Shown piece after piece: positions 26,867-37,234 of a stretch of DNA of 64,000 nucleotides (within the stretch, counting starts at the first letter, position 1; every line of letters begins with the position of its first letter). Origin of the DNA: Leifsonia xyli subsp. xyli str. CTCB07. Lineage in GTDB: Bacteria; Actinomycetota; Actinomycetes; Actinomycetales; Microbacteriaceae. The position numbers and the translations under genes are program-made. The notes beneath the pieces are model-generated. The model saw only the letters and a list, made by a program, of their open reading frames with translations. It did no database searches and was not told the origin of the DNA. The stretch covers positions 434,001-498,000 of the forward strand of contig NC_006087.1 in assembly GCF_000007665.1 (NCBI RefSeq), read 5' to 3'.

Positions 26867-28188
26867 GCGAGCAGATCCCCCACGCCGACGCCGACGCCCT
26901 GGCCGGCGGCGCGCCCGCCGCCGAACCCGCGCCCGACCAGGTCCCCGCCGGGCAGCGAACCCCGGAGCCGCCCGCCCCCGGGGAGTCCCTTTCGCACCGC
27001 GTCCTGCGCGAGATCGCCTCGGGCAGCGCGCTGCTCTCGGTCTGTGCGATCATCGTCGCGCTCGTCGTCGGCGGCGTCTTCATCGCCGCGACGAACCAGC
27101 AGGTGCAGGCGGCGCTCGGCTACTTCTTCGCGCGGCCCGGAGACACCTTCGCCGCCATCGGCAACGCGGTCGGGGGAGCGTACTCGGCTCTTTTCCAAGG
27201 CGCCGTCTACAACGTCAACGCCCCCGACGTCGCCACCGGCGTCCAATCGCTGGCGACGACGCTCACCTTCGCCACCCCGCTCATCGCCGCCGGCCTCGGC
27301 GTCGCGCTCAGCTTCCGCGTCGGCCTGTTCAACATCGGCGGCCAGGGACAGATGCTCATCGCGGCCCTGTTCGCGGGCATCGTCGGCTTCAAACTGCCGA
27401 TGGCCCCGGGCGTCCACCTCCTCATCGCGGTCGCCGCCGGGCTCGTCGGCGCTGCGCTCTGGGCGGCGGTTGCCGGGGTCCTCAAAGCGTATACGGGCGC
27501 GCACGAGGTCATCGTCACGATCATGCTCAACTACATCGCGCTCAACCTTCTCAACTACCTGCTCACGACATCGTTCCTGAGCGCCCCGGGCGCGAACGAT
27601 CCGCGCACCCCGGAGACACTGCCGACGGCGGTTTTCCCCAAGCTCTTCGGCAGCGGGTATTCGCTGGACATCGGCATCCTGTTCGTGATCCTCGCGACCG
27701 TCGCCGTGTGGTGGCTGCTCGAGCGGTCGAGCCTCGGCTTCCGCTTCCGTGCGGTCGGCGAGAACCCGAACGCCGCGCGCGTCGCTGGCATGTCGGTCAA
27801 GTCGGTCTACCTGTGGGCGATGGTCATCTCGGGCGCGCTCGTCGGCCTCGCCGGGGCGACTCAGGTGCTCGGGCAGATCACCACCGGGTTTGGCAGCGAC
27901 ATCGACGCCGGCATCGGTTTCTCGGCGATCACGGTCGCGTTGCTCGGCCGTTCGCGCCCGTTCGGCGTGCTCATCGCCGGTGTCCTCATCGGCGCTTTCC
28001 AGGCCGGCGGCTTCGCCATGCAGGCTGCCGACAACGTGCCGGTGGAGGTCATCGCGATCATCCAGTCCGTCACGGTGCTCTTCATCGCCGAGCCGCCGCT
28101 TGTGCGGGCGATCTTCCGGCTGCCGGCGCCCGGCGCGCCGAGCCGGACCCGCAGAGCGTCTCGCACGAAGGGAGCGGTCGCGCGATGA
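26863..28188 (+). CDS. Nucleoside ABC transporter permease (YufP-like)
   Basis: A 441-residue permease. It has a proline-rich cytoplasmic leader (about 1-40), a first helix (LLSVCAIIVALVVGGVFIAA), and a family core with LSFRVGLFNIGGQGQMLIAA, HEVIVTIMLNYIALNLLNYL and FRFRAVGENPNAARVAGMSV. The start is GTG 26863 after AGAAGGAG and overlaps the ATPase stop. Its stop overlaps the next permease start (ATGA). Together they form the membrane pore of the nucleoside importer. Confidence 0.92.
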   Translation: MSEQIPHADADALAGGAPAAEPAPDQVPAGQRTPEPPAPGESLSHRVLREIASGSALLSVCAIIVALVVGGVFIAATNQQVQAALGYFFARPGDTFAAIGNAVGGAYSALFQGAVYNVNAPDVATGVQSLATTLTFATPLIAAGLGVALSFRVGLFNIGGQGQMLIAALFAGIVGFKLPMAPGVHLLIAVAAGLVGAALWAAVAGVLKAYTGAHEVIVTIMLNYIALNLLNYLLTTSFLSAPGANDPRTPETLPTAVFPKLFGSGYSLDIGILFVILATVAVWWLLERSSLGFRFRAVGENPNAARVAGMSVKSVYLWAMVISGALVGLAGATQVLGQITTGFGSDIDAGIGFSAITVALLGRSRPFGVLIAGVLIGAFQAGGFAMQAADNVPVEVIAIIQSVTVLFIAEPPLVRAIFRLPAPGAPSRTRRASRTKGAVAR

Positions 28189-29480
28189 CCGTCGCCACCC
28201 AGCCCGCTGCCCCCGCGCCGACCGGGGTCGAAGGAGAGCCTGCCCGCGTCATGGTCCGTCACTGGCGCCTGCCGATCGCGTTCGCGGCCTTCGGCCTCGT
28301 GAGTATCCTGCTCTTCCTGGTCTTCCCCCGCTCCGGCGAGACGACGTACACCTTCACAGCGAAGAACGACTTCTTCGCCATCCCGAACCTGCCTGTACAC
28401 ACCCTGGCGGCCGGTTTCGCCGTGACGGCGATCGCCCTGGCGATCACGGTGGCCGCCTTCGTCCTCGTGGCGGGTGGACGCCGGGTTCCGCTCTGGCTCG
28501 GGGCTGTGTTCGCCTTCGCTCTGCTGTTCGGGTTCGTCACCTGGTCCGCCGGCTCCGGGACGGTGCCCGTCGCGGGCCTCCTCGCGGCGGCGCTCGGCCT
28601 CAGCGTCCCGATCATCTACGGCGCTCTGGGCGGTGTGCTGTCCGAGCGCGTCGGCGTCGTCAACGTCGCCATCGAGGGCCAGCTGCTCGGCGGCGCCTTC
28701 ACCTCGGCGATCCTCGCCACCATGACGCACTCGGCCGTCGTCGGTCTGATCGGCGCGGCCGTCGCCGGGGCGCTCGTCTCGTTCGTCCTCGCGGCGTTCT
28801 CGATCAAATACCTCGTCGATCAGGTCATCTTCGGCATCGTGCTCAACGTGCTCGTCTCCGGCGTGACCGGCTTCTTCTACACGGCGGTCATGGCGAACAA
28901 CACGGCGGCCTTCAACCTGCCGCCCACGCTTCCGAGTCTGCCGATTCCGCTGCTGAGCCAGATCCCGGTGATCGGCCCCGTGCTGTTCGATCAGACGTTC
29001 ATCGTGTACGCGATGTACGTCGCGGTGGCCGGTGTCTCCTTCTTCCTGTTCCACACACGCTGGGGTCTTCGGGTGCGCGCGGTCGGCGAGCACCCGAAGG
29101 CGGCCGACACGGTCGGCGTCAAGGTCGCCTCCACGCGGTTCTGGACGGTGCTGATCGCCGGCGCGATCGCTGGCTTCGGCGGCGCGTACTTCACGATCGG
29201 CGGCGTCGGCGGGTTCGTCAAAGACATGACGAGCGGTCTCGGCTACATTGCGTTGGCCGCTGTGATCTTCGGCCGCTGGAACCCGATCCGCGCCACCCTC
29301 GCCGCGCTCCTCTTCGGCTTCGCCGCCGCGCTACAGAGTCTGCTCGACCTGCTGCACGCCCCGATCCCGAGCGAGTTCCTGCGAATGCTGCCCTATCTGG
29401 TGACGATCGTCGCCGTTGCCGGTCTGGTCGGTATCTCGCGCGGACCTGCCGCCTCCGGTAAACCCTACATAAAATCATGA
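28185..29480 (+). CDS. Nucleoside ABC transporter permease (YufQ-like)
   Basis: A 431-residue partner permease with about ten helices. Family motifs are GALGGVLSERVGVVNVAIEG, FSIKYLVDQVIFGIVLNVLV, RVRAVGEHPKAADTVGVKV, GGAYFTIGGVGGFVKDMTSG and IALAAVIFGRWNPIRATLAA. The first 90 residues, including two extra helices, are variable in relatives. ATG 28185 overlaps the previous stop, and its own stop overlaps cdd. Confidence 0.92.
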   Translation: MTVATQPAAPAPTGVEGEPARVMVRHWRLPIAFAAFGLVSILLFLVFPRSGETTYTFTAKNDFFAIPNLPVHTLAAGFAVTAIALAITVAAFVLVAGGRRVPLWLGAVFAFALLFGFVTWSAGSGTVPVAGLLAAALGLSVPIIYGALGGVLSERVGVVNVAIEGQLLGGAFTSAILATMTHSAVVGLIGAAVAGALVSFVLAAFSIKYLVDQVIFGIVLNVLVSGVTGFFYTAVMANNTAAFNLPPTLPSLPIPLLSQIPVIGPVLFDQTFIVYAMYVAVAGVSFFLFHTRWGLRVRAVGEHPKAADTVGVKVASTRFWTVLIAGAIAGFGGAYFTIGGVGGFVKDMTSGLGYIALAAVIFGRWNPIRATLAALLFGFAAALQSLLDLLHAPIPSEFLRMLPYLVTIVAVAGLVGISRGPAASGKPYIKS

Positions 29481-29887
29481 CAGCCGTGATTGATTGGGAG
29501 GCTCTTCGTGCGGCGGCCCGCGAGGCCAGGGCCCACGCCTACGTCCCGTACTCGCGTTTCCCTGTCGGGGCGGCGGCACTCGTGGATGACGGCCGCATCG
29601 TCAGCGGCTGCAATGTGGAGAACGCCAGCTACGGTGTCACGCTGTGCGCTGAGTGCGGACTCGTCTCCGCGCTCGCGATGTCCGGTGGCGGCCGGCTCAT
29701 CGCTTTCACCTGTGTGAACGGCGACGGCGATACCCTCATGCCGTGCGGACGCTGCCGGCAGCTGCTCTCCGAGCACGCGGGTGAGGGGATGATGCTGGAG
29801 ACCGTCTCCGGCCTCCGCACCATCGACGAGGTGCTGCCCGACGCCTTCGGTCCGCGGCAACTCGCCGAGCACCGCAACAACGACTGA
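29477..29887 (+). CDS. cdd: Cytidine deaminase
   Basis: A 136-residue zinc enzyme converting cytidine and deoxycytidine to the uridine forms. Zinc and catalytic motifs are visible: YSRFPVGAAALVDDG, GCNVENASYGVTLCAE with the Cys and Glu, and PCGRCRQLLSEH with the two other zinc cysteines. It overlaps the upstream permease by four bases, so uptake and deamination are co-expressed. Its products feed DeoA next door. Confidence 0.95.
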   Translation: MTAVIDWEALRAAAREARAHAYVPYSRFPVGAAALVDDGRIVSGCNVENASYGVTLCAECGLVSALAMSGGGRLIAFTCVNGDGDTLMPCGRCRQLLSEHAGEGMMLETVSGLRTIDEVLPDAFGPRQLAEHRNND

Positions 29888-29899
29888 GAAAGACACCCC

Positions 29900-31216
<1,317 letters not shown>

Positions 31217-31226
31217 ATTGAGAGGT

Positions 31227-32342
31227 ATGAGCGAGAACGAGACGTACGCGCTGCCCGACGGCACCGATATCCAGGCCCTGCCGAAAGTGTCGCTGCACGA
31301 CCACCTGGACGGCGGCCTGCGCCCGGTGACCGTTCTGGAGCTGGCCGACGCAGCCGGCGTCGACCTCCCGGCCGGCGATGCCAATTCCCTGGGCCGCTGG
31401 TTCGTCGAGAAGTCGAATTCGGGCTCCCTGGTCGAGTACCTCAAGACGTTCGATCTGACGACCGCCGTCATGCAGACCCGCGAGAGCCTCATCCGCGTCG
31501 CGCGCGAGTTCGTGCAGGATCTCGGGGCAGACGGGGTCGTTTACGGCGAGGTGCGCTGGGCGCCGGAGCAGCATCTGGGCCGCGGGCTCAGCCTCGACGA
31601 GACGGTCGAAGCCGTGCAGGAGGGAATTGAGCAGGGCATCCAGGATGTGTACGCGACCGGCGCGCGCATCCGCGTCGGCCAGCTGGTGTCCGCGATGCGC
31701 CACACCGATCGCAGTCTCGAGATCGCTGACCTGGCGGTGCGGCACCGCGATGACGGCGTGGTCGGGTTCGACATCGCCGGTCCCGAGGCGGGCTTCCCGC
31801 CCTCGAACCACCGCGCCGCGTTCGACTACCTGGCCGCCCAGTTCTTCCCGACCTCGGTGCATGCGGGCGAGGCGGACGGTCTCGGCAGCATCCGGAGCGC
31901 GCTGTTCGATGGCCGCGCGCTGCGGCTCGGGCACGGCGTGCGCCTTGCCGAGGATATCACGATCGAACGCCAGGACGACGAGAACACCTATGTGACGCTC
32001 GGGACGCTCTCGCAGTGGGTCAAGGATCGCGAGATCGCCCTGGAGACGAGCCCGAGCTCGAACCTGCAGACCGGGGCCATCGCGGCCTGGGGCGACGGCA
32101 TCCTGGACCACCCGTTCGACTTGCTCTACCAGCTCGGCTTTCGGGTGCTGGTGAACACCGACAATCGGCTGATGAGCGGCACGACGCTGACCCGCGAGCT
32201 GAGCGTCCTGGCCGATGCCTTCGCCTATGACCGCACCGACCTCGAAATCTTCCAGCTGAACGCGGCGGCGGCGGCCTTCCTCCCCCTTGAGGAGCGTGAG
32301 GAGCTGGCCGGGATCGTCACAGCGGGTTTCGAGGGTTCCTGA
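31227..32342 (+). CDS. add: Adenosine deaminase
   Basis: A 371-residue zinc enzyme converting adenosine to inosine. The zinc and catalytic residues are in KVSLHDHLDGGLRP (His-x-His), SVHAGEADG, RLGHGVRL with the catalytic His, and LVNTDNRLMSGTTL with the zinc Asp. Inosine is then a substrate for PunA, encoded 2.5 kb away. ATG 31227 follows deoA by ten bases; an internal promoter may drive it. Confidence 0.95.
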   Translation: MSENETYALPDGTDIQALPKVSLHDHLDGGLRPVTVLELADAAGVDLPAGDANSLGRWFVEKSNSGSLVEYLKTFDLTTAVMQTRESLIRVAREFVQDLGADGVVYGEVRWAPEQHLGRGLSLDETVEAVQEGIEQGIQDVYATGARIRVGQLVSAMRHTDRSLEIADLAVRHRDDGVVGFDIAGPEAGFPPSNHRAAFDYLAAQFFPTSVHAGEADGLGSIRSALFDGRALRLGHGVRLAEDITIERQDDENTYVTLGTLSQWVKDREIALETSPSSNLQTGAIAAWGDGILDHPFDLLYQLGFRVLVNTDNRLMSGTTLTRELSVLADAFAYDRTDLEIFQLNAAAAAFLPLEEREELAGIVTAGFEGS

Positions 32343-32354
32343 CCCATCGGGCGA

Positions 32355-32360
32355 TACGCT
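32355..32360 (+). promoter_or_regulatory. -10 box TACGCT before the PTS IIA gene
   Basis: TACGCT lies six bases before the ATG. GGAGG touches the start codon too closely to work as a Shine-Dalgarno, so the message may be leaderless. Confidence 0.4.
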
Positions 32361-32366
32361 GGAGGC

Positions 32367-32828
32367 ATGCCCCTGCCACCGCTGCCAGCCTCCGCCGTGA
32401 CCGTCGGCGCCCACGCCGCCGATTGGCGCGAGGCTGTGGAGCTGGCGGGGGCGGCGCTGGCGCGTTCGGGCGCGACGCAACCGGGATACACGGCCCGCAT
32501 GGTGCAGGTGATCGAGGAGTTCGGGGCGTACATCGTGATCGCCCCCGGCCTAGCGCTCGCACACGCGCGACCCGGCCTGGACGTGAACGCCGACGGACTC
32601 GCCGTGGTGACGCTGGCTGAGCCGGTCGCGTTCGGGCACCCACACAACGACCCCGTCTCGGTGATCATCGGCCTGGCCGTGTCCACACCGGACGCGCATG
32701 TCACCAGCGTCGCGGAACTGGCCAATGTGTTCAACGACCCCGATTCGATTCCGGCGCTCGCGGACGCGAGCGGGGTGGCCGAGGTGCAGCGCATCCTGGC
32801 GCTCAGCGAGGGAGAGGCCACACCGTGA
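32367..32828 (+). CDS. PTS EIIA-type 2 protein (ascorbate/mannitol-like)
   Basis: A 153-residue phosphocarrier. The active His sits in GLALAHARPGLDV, as in SgaA/UlaC and mannitol IIA domains, with MVQVIEEFGAYIVIAPG before it and DPVSVIIGLAVSTPDAHV after. It would take phosphate from HPr and pass it to the IIB encoded next, which it overlaps by four bases. No membrane IIC component is encoded nearby. The substrate cannot be predicted; a role in regulation rather than transport is possible. Confidence 0.87.
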   Translation: MPLPPLPASAVTVGAHAADWREAVELAGAALARSGATQPGYTARMVQVIEEFGAYIVIAPGLALAHARPGLDVNADGLAVVTLAEPVAFGHPHNDPVSVIIGLAVSTPDAHVTSVAELANVFNDPDSIPALADASGVAEVQRILALSEGEATP

Positions 32829-33097
32829 AGATCGTGGCGATCTGCGGCGCCGGTGTCGGTACCTCCGGCATCCTGAAGGTCAACGCCGAGCGGGTGCTCG
32901 AACGGTTGGGGATCGACGCCGACGTCGCGGCATCGGACGCGTCGAACGTCGCGACCGCGGCGTCCGACGCCCAGATCGTCCTGACGTCGCCGGAGCTGGC
33001 CGATCGCATCGGACCGACCAACGCTGACGTGATCGTGGTGCAGAACTACTTCGACCTCGGCGAGCTGGAGCGGAAGCTGAGCGAGGCGCTCGGCTAG
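32825..33097 (+). CDS. PTS EIIB protein (SgaB/UlaB-like)
   Basis: A 90-residue domain with the phosphorylated Cys in the P-loop AICGAGVGTSGILK (Cys7). The rest, DADVAASDASNVATAA and ADVIVVQNYFDLGELERKL, fits lactose/ascorbate-type IIB proteins. It overlaps the IIA gene by four bases. The expected IIC gene does not follow; after 96 bases the convergent phosphohexomutase begins. Without IIC the pair may be a remnant or serve a IIC elsewhere. Confidence 0.87.
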   Translation: MKIVAICGAGVGTSGILKVNAERVLERLGIDADVAASDASNVATAASDAQIVLTSPELADRIGPTNADVIVVQNYFDLGELERKLSEALG

Positions 33098-33193
33098 CTG
33101 GGGGAGGCCAGGACGTTCGCTGACGGTGTCGCGGATGCGGGCGGCTGTCCGTCGTGCGCGCCGTGGGGCCGGTGGCCGTTGTGGGGGAACCGG

Positions 33194-34873
33194 CTACGCC
33201 GTCAGCGCCCGCATCGCGTCCGCCAGGGCAGCGACCCGTGCGGCGGCGGTCGAGCGCCGCTCGGCGAGGGTGCCTTCGTCGCTCGACGCATCGATGTAGA
33301 TCTTGAGCTTCGGCTCCGTCCCGCTCGGTCGCACCATCACGCGCGAGCCGTCCGCCAGCAGGATGCGGAGCACATCGTTCGGCGGGAGGTCGCCGAGACC
33401 GTCGCTCAGGTCGTCGATCCGGCTCACGGCGACCGCGCCGAGGGTGCTCGGCGGGGTCGCTCGCAGAGTCGCCATGATCTCGCCGATACGGGAGACATCG
33501 CTGACGCGGAGGGAGATCTGGTCGCTCGCGAAGAAGCCGAAGCGCTCGGCGAAGGCGTCCAGCTGGTCCGCGATCGTACGCCCCTCCGCGGCCAGGCTGC
33601 TGGCCAGGTCGAGCAGTGCGGTCGCGGCGGAGATGCCGTCTTTGTCGCGGAGGGTCTGCGGGTTCACGAGGTAGCCCAGCGCCTCCTCGTAGCCGAAGAT
33701 CAGCCCGGGTGCGCGGGAGACCCATTTGAAACCGGTGAGCGTGTTCGCGAAGCCGAGGCGGTACGCCTCCGCGACCGCCGCCAGCGCCGGGGAGGAGACG
33801 ATCGAGCAGGCGAGCGTGCCGCCCTCTTCGGCAGTCAGTTCGGCGGCGCGCCAGCCCAGCAGGGCGCCGACCTCGTTGCCGCTCAGCCGGCGGTAGCCGT
33901 CGGTCGAGGCTGGGTCGGGGATGGCGACCGCGAGCCGGTCGGCGTCCGGGTCATTGGCGATGACCAGGTCGGCCCCGGCCTCGCGCGCCGTGGCGAACGC
34001 GAGATTCATCGCGCCCGGTTCCTCGGGGTTCGGAAACGCGACGGTCGGGAACGCCGGATCGGGATCGCGCTGCGCGGTCACGACCGCGGGCGCGGCGAAC
34101 CCGGCGCGGGCGAACACCTCCCGGGCCGTGCGCCAGCCGACGCCGTGCATGGCCGTGTACGCGAACGAGACGGCGTCCCGCGGAGCGGAGGCGCTCGCGA
34201 CGGCGGCGGTCGCCGCGATGTAGTCGCGCTCGACCTCCTCGCCGGCGACCTCGTACCGATCCGAGCGGGGCAGCTCTGCGACGCTGCCCCGAGCCACGTC
34301 CAGGATGTGCGCGGCGATCTCCGCATCCGTCGGGGAGACGATCTGCGAGCCGTGGCTCTTGCCGCCGAGATAGACCTTATAGCCGTTGTCGTTCCGCGGG
34401 TTGTGGCTGGCGGTGACCATGACACCGGCGCTCGTGCCCAGGTGTCGAACCGCGAACGCGAGCACCGGGGTGGGCAGCAGGCGCGGCAGGAGGACGGCGC
34501 GCACGCCGGCTCCGACCATGAGCTCCGCCGTGTCGCGGGCGAAGACAGCGGAGTTCTTGCGGCCGTCGTAGCCGATGACGACCGAGGGGGTTCCGTCCCC
34601 GGCGTTTTCCCTCAGCCAGCGGGCGAAGCCGGCCGCGGCCTGGGCCACCAGAACGCGGTTCATCCGGTTCGGGCCGGCGGCGATCTCGCCGCGGAGACCG
34701 GCCGTGCCGAAAGCGAGACGGGCGCCGAAGCGCGAGCGGAGGTCGGCGATGGCCCCGGCCGAACCGGACTCGGCGCTGGCGAGGAGAGCCTCGAGCTCCC
34801 GGCGCGTCTCGGGGTCGGGGTCTTGCTCCAGCCAGACGCGGGCGTCGGCGAGGAGCTGCGCGGTGTCGCTCAC
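33194..34873 (-). CDS. Phosphohexomutase superfamily protein (PGM2-like; possibly phosphopentomutase)
   Basis: A 559-residue alpha-D-phosphohexomutase. The active-site serine loop is TASHNPRNDNGYKVY. The metal-binding loop is ANDPDADRLAVAI. The sugar-recognition part reads LIFGYEEALGYLV, and the C-terminal phosphate loop RPSGTEPKLKIYI. The length fits the PGM2 branch, which includes phosphopentomutases, rather than the shorter phosphomannomutases. It overlaps punA by four bases and is close to deoA, so it plausibly converts (deoxy)ribose 1-phosphate to the 5-phosphate. A phosphoglucomutase or phosphomannomutase role is not excluded. Confidence 0.85.
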   Translation of the reverse strand: MSDTAQLLADARVWLEQDPDPETRRELEALLASAESGSAGAIADLRSRFGARLAFGTAGLRGEIAAGPNRMNRVLVAQAAAGFARWLRENAGDGTPSVVIGYDGRKNSAVFARDTAELMVGAGVRAVLLPRLLPTPVLAFAVRHLGTSAGVMVTASHNPRNDNGYKVYLGGKSHGSQIVSPTDAEIAAHILDVARGSVAELPRSDRYEVAGEEVERDYIAATAAVASASAPRDAVSFAYTAMHGVGWRTAREVFARAGFAAPAVVTAQRDPDPAFPTVAFPNPEEPGAMNLAFATAREAGADLVIANDPDADRLAVAIPDPASTDGYRRLSGNEVGALLGWRAAELTAEEGGTLACSIVSSPALAAVAEAYRLGFANTLTGFKWVSRAPGLIFGYEEALGYLVNPQTLRDKDGISAATALLDLASSLAAEGRTIADQLDAFAERFGFFASDQISLRVSDVSRIGEIMATLRATPPSTLGAVAVSRIDDLSDGLGDLPPNDVLRILLADGSRVMVRPSGTEPKLKIYIDASSDEGTLAERRSTAAARVAALADAMRALTA

Positions 34874-35700
34874 AGGGCCTCCACGATCCGGGCGAGCAGG
34901 GCTCCGATCACCGGTTCGGCCTCGCGCCCTGCTTCGATGACCTCCTGATGGCTGAGCGGGGTCTTCTGGATGCCGGCCGCGAGGTTCGTGATGAGCGACA
35001 TCCCCAGGATCTCCATGCCCGCCTGGCGCGCGGCGATCGCTTCGAGGGCCGTCGACATTCCGACGATGTGCCCGCCGATCGTCTTCGCCATCTGGACCTC
35101 GGTCGGGGTCTCGTAGTGTGGTCCGCGGAACTGCGTGTAGACGCCCTCGTCCAGGCTCGGGTCGATGGTGCGCGCCAGGTCGCGCAGGCGTTTCGAATAG
35201 AGGTCCGTCAGGTCGATGAAGGTCGCGCCCTCCAGCGGCGAGTCGGCGGTGAGGTTGATGTGGTCGCTGATGAGGACCGGCGTCCCGGCTTTCCAGGTCT
35301 CCTTGATGCCGCCCGCACCGTTCGTGAGGATCATCGTCGCGGCGCCCGCGGCTGCGGCGGTGCGGACGCTGTGGACAACGCGGCGGACGCCGTGGCCCTC
35401 GTAGCAGTGGGTGCGCGCGCCGATGACAAGGGCGTGCTTGCCGTTGCCCAGCCGGAGGGAGCGGAGGGTGCCGACGTGGCCCTCCAGTGCGGGCTTGCCG
35501 AAGCCGACGATCTCGGTGGCAGGGACGGACGCGACGGTCTCGCCGATCAGATCGGCGGCCCTGCCCCAGCCGCTGCCGAGCGTGAGCGCGATGTCGTGCT
35601 TTGCGACCCCGGTCTTCTCCGCGAGCTGTTCCGCGGCGCGCTCGGCCACCTCGAACGGATCGGTGTCAGGGTCCTCAAGCGGGTTCAGGGTTTCCGGCAT
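34870..35700 (-). CDS. punA: Purine-nucleoside phosphorylase
   Basis: A 276-residue trimeric-type PNP that splits inosine and guanosine into base and (deoxy)ribose 1-phosphate. Family motifs are LTLGSGWGRAADLI with the phosphate-binding Ser, GARTHCYEGHGVRRVVHSVR, LTNGAGGIKETWKAG, and FRGPHYETPTEVQMAKTIG. MSLITNLAAG follows. A -10 box (TAGAGT, 35707-35712) lies six bases upstream of ATG, so the transcript is probably leaderless and includes the mutase gene. Confidence 0.95.
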   Translation of the reverse strand: MPETLNPLEDPDTDPFEVAERAAEQLAEKTGVAKHDIALTLGSGWGRAADLIGETVASVPATEIVGFGKPALEGHVGTLRSLRLGNGKHALVIGARTHCYEGHGVRRVVHSVRTAAAAGAATMILTNGAGGIKETWKAGTPVLISDHINLTADSPLEGATFIDLTDLYSKRLRDLARTIDPSLDEGVYTQFRGPHYETPTEVQMAKTIGGHIVGMSTALEAIAARQAGMEILGMSLITNLAAGIQKTPLSHQEVIEAGREAEPVIGALLARIVEAL

Positions 35701-35706
35701 GCGCCC

Positions 35707-35712
35707 ACTCTA
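35707..35712 (-). promoter_or_regulatory. -10 box TAGAGT for leaderless punA
   Basis: On the minus strand TAGAGT is followed by six bases and the punA ATG; no Shine-Dalgarno is present. Confidence 0.5.
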
Positions 35713-35784
35713 CTGAGCGCTCTCCGCGGACGCTGCTAACCTGGCGGGGCGACGGCGCAGCCCGCATACGGAAGAATGGGCGGC

Positions 35785-37221
35785 ATGGCCTACGAATTCG
35801 AGCGCAAGCAGCGGATCGCCGTCCTCGGCGGCGGACCCGGCGGGTATGAGGCGGCGATCGCCGGGGCGCAACTCGGGGCCGATGTCACCCTCATCGAGCG
35901 CTCCGGCGTCGGCGGCTCGGCTGTCATCACCGATGTCGTTCCCTCCAAGAGCCTCATCGCGACAGCGGAGGCCACCAACTCCATCGCCGAGGCAGCCGAC
36001 CTCGGCGTCCAGTTCTTCTCCCGCGACGCCAGCGGCAAGCCGGTGCGCCCGGAGATCGCCGTCAATCTGGCGGCGGTCAACAAGCGGCTCATGGGCCTCG
36101 CCCGCCAGCAGTCGGAGGACATGCGCGCGGAGCTCGTGCGTTCGGGCGTCCGCATCGTCTCCGGGGAGGGCCGGCTCGACGGTCCGGGCGCCGTCATCGT
36201 CTCGACGGTGCGGGGCGACTCGGGTACGGACTTCGACAGTGTGGATGCGGACACCATCGTGGTCGCCGTCGGCGCCCGCCCGCGCATCCTGTCCTCCGCC
36301 GAGCCGGACGGCGAACGCATCCTGACCTGGACCCAGCTCTACGATCTGGGAGCGATCCCCGAGCACCTCGTGGTCGTCGGCTCGGGCGTCACCGGAGCGG
36401 AGTTCGCCTCGGCCTACACGGCGCTCGGCTCGAAGGTCACCCTCATCTCTTCCCGCGACCAGGTGCTCCCGGGCGAAGACGCGGACGCCGCCAGCGTGAT
36501 CGAGAACGTCTTCAAGCGCAACGGGATGCAGGTGCTCTCCACCTCCCGCGCCGAGTCGGTGGTCCGGGCCGGGGACGGCGTGGTCGCCACGCTCTCCGAC
36601 GGTCGCACCGTGGAGGGCAGCCACTGCCTGATGGCCGTCGGCTCGATCCCGAACACCGCCGGGATCGGGATGCAGGAGGCCGGGGTGCAGCTGACGCCGT
36701 CCGGCCACATCCGGGTCAACCGGGTCGCCCGCACCTCCATCCCGAACATCTACGCCGCGGGAGACTGCTCCGATCTGCTGCCGCTCGCGTCGGTCGCCTC
36801 GATGCAGGGCCGCACGGCGGTCTTCCACGCGATGGGCGACGCGGTCAATCCGATCGAGCTGCGCAACGTCACCTCCAACATCTTCACCCAGCCGGAGATC
36901 GCGACGGTCGGCTGGAACCAGAAGCAGATCGAGGAGGGCATCGCGCAGGGCGACATCTACAAGCTGCCGCTGAAGTCCAACCCGCGCGCGAAGATGCTCG
37001 GCATCCGCGACGGGTTCGTGAAGCTCTTCGCCCGCACCGGGTCGGGGACCGTGATCGGCGGCGTGATCGTGGCCCCGCGTGCCTCCGAGCTGATCTTCCC
37101 GCTCGCGCTCGCCGTCGAGCACCGTCTCACGGTCGACCAGGTCGCCCGGGCGTTCACGGTGTACCCGTCCCTCTCCGGTTCCATCTCGGACGCGGCCCGC
37201 GCGATGCACATCGTCCTGTAG
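35785..37221 (+). CDS. lpdA: Flavoprotein disulfide-reductase family protein lacking the active-site cysteines (LpdA-like quinone reductase)
   Basis: A 478-residue FAD/NAD(P)-binding protein. FAD motif: AVLGGGPGGYEAAIAG. The loop that normally holds the redox cysteines reads GVGGSAVITDVVPSK, with neither Cys. This is the pattern of mycobacterial LpdA (Rv3303c), which reduces quinones rather than lipoamide. The NAD(P) motif VVVGSGVTGAEFASAY, the ATP-like YAAGDCSDLLPLASVA and a C-terminal dimerisation domain are present. ATG 35785 is chosen over 35776 for better spacing from GGAAG. Specific substrate is inferred, not shown. Confidence 0.85.
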   Translation: MAYEFERKQRIAVLGGGPGGYEAAIAGAQLGADVTLIERSGVGGSAVITDVVPSKSLIATAEATNSIAEAADLGVQFFSRDASGKPVRPEIAVNLAAVNKRLMGLARQQSEDMRAELVRSGVRIVSGEGRLDGPGAVIVSTVRGDSGTDFDSVDADTIVVAVGARPRILSSAEPDGERILTWTQLYDLGAIPEHLVVVGSGVTGAEFASAYTALGSKVTLISSRDQVLPGEDADAASVIENVFKRNGMQVLSTSRAESVVRAGDGVVATLSDGRTVEGSHCLMAVGSIPNTAGIGMQEAGVQLTPSGHIRVNRVARTSIPNIYAAGDCSDLLPLASVASMQGRTAVFHAMGDAVNPIELRNVTSNIFTQPEIATVGWNQKQIEEGIAQGDIYKLPLKSNPRAKMLGIRDGFVKLFARTGSGTVIGGVIVAPRASELIFPLALAVEHRLTVDQVARAFTVYPSLSGSISDAARAMHIVL

Positions 37222-37234
37222 GGGAGGAGTGCGC

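Noticed and set aside
24253..27504. Minus-strand frame of 1083 codons opposite the nucleoside transporter
   Set aside because: The longest frame in the window, but it mirrors four well-identified genes and has low-complexity Arg/Ser/Asp sequence.
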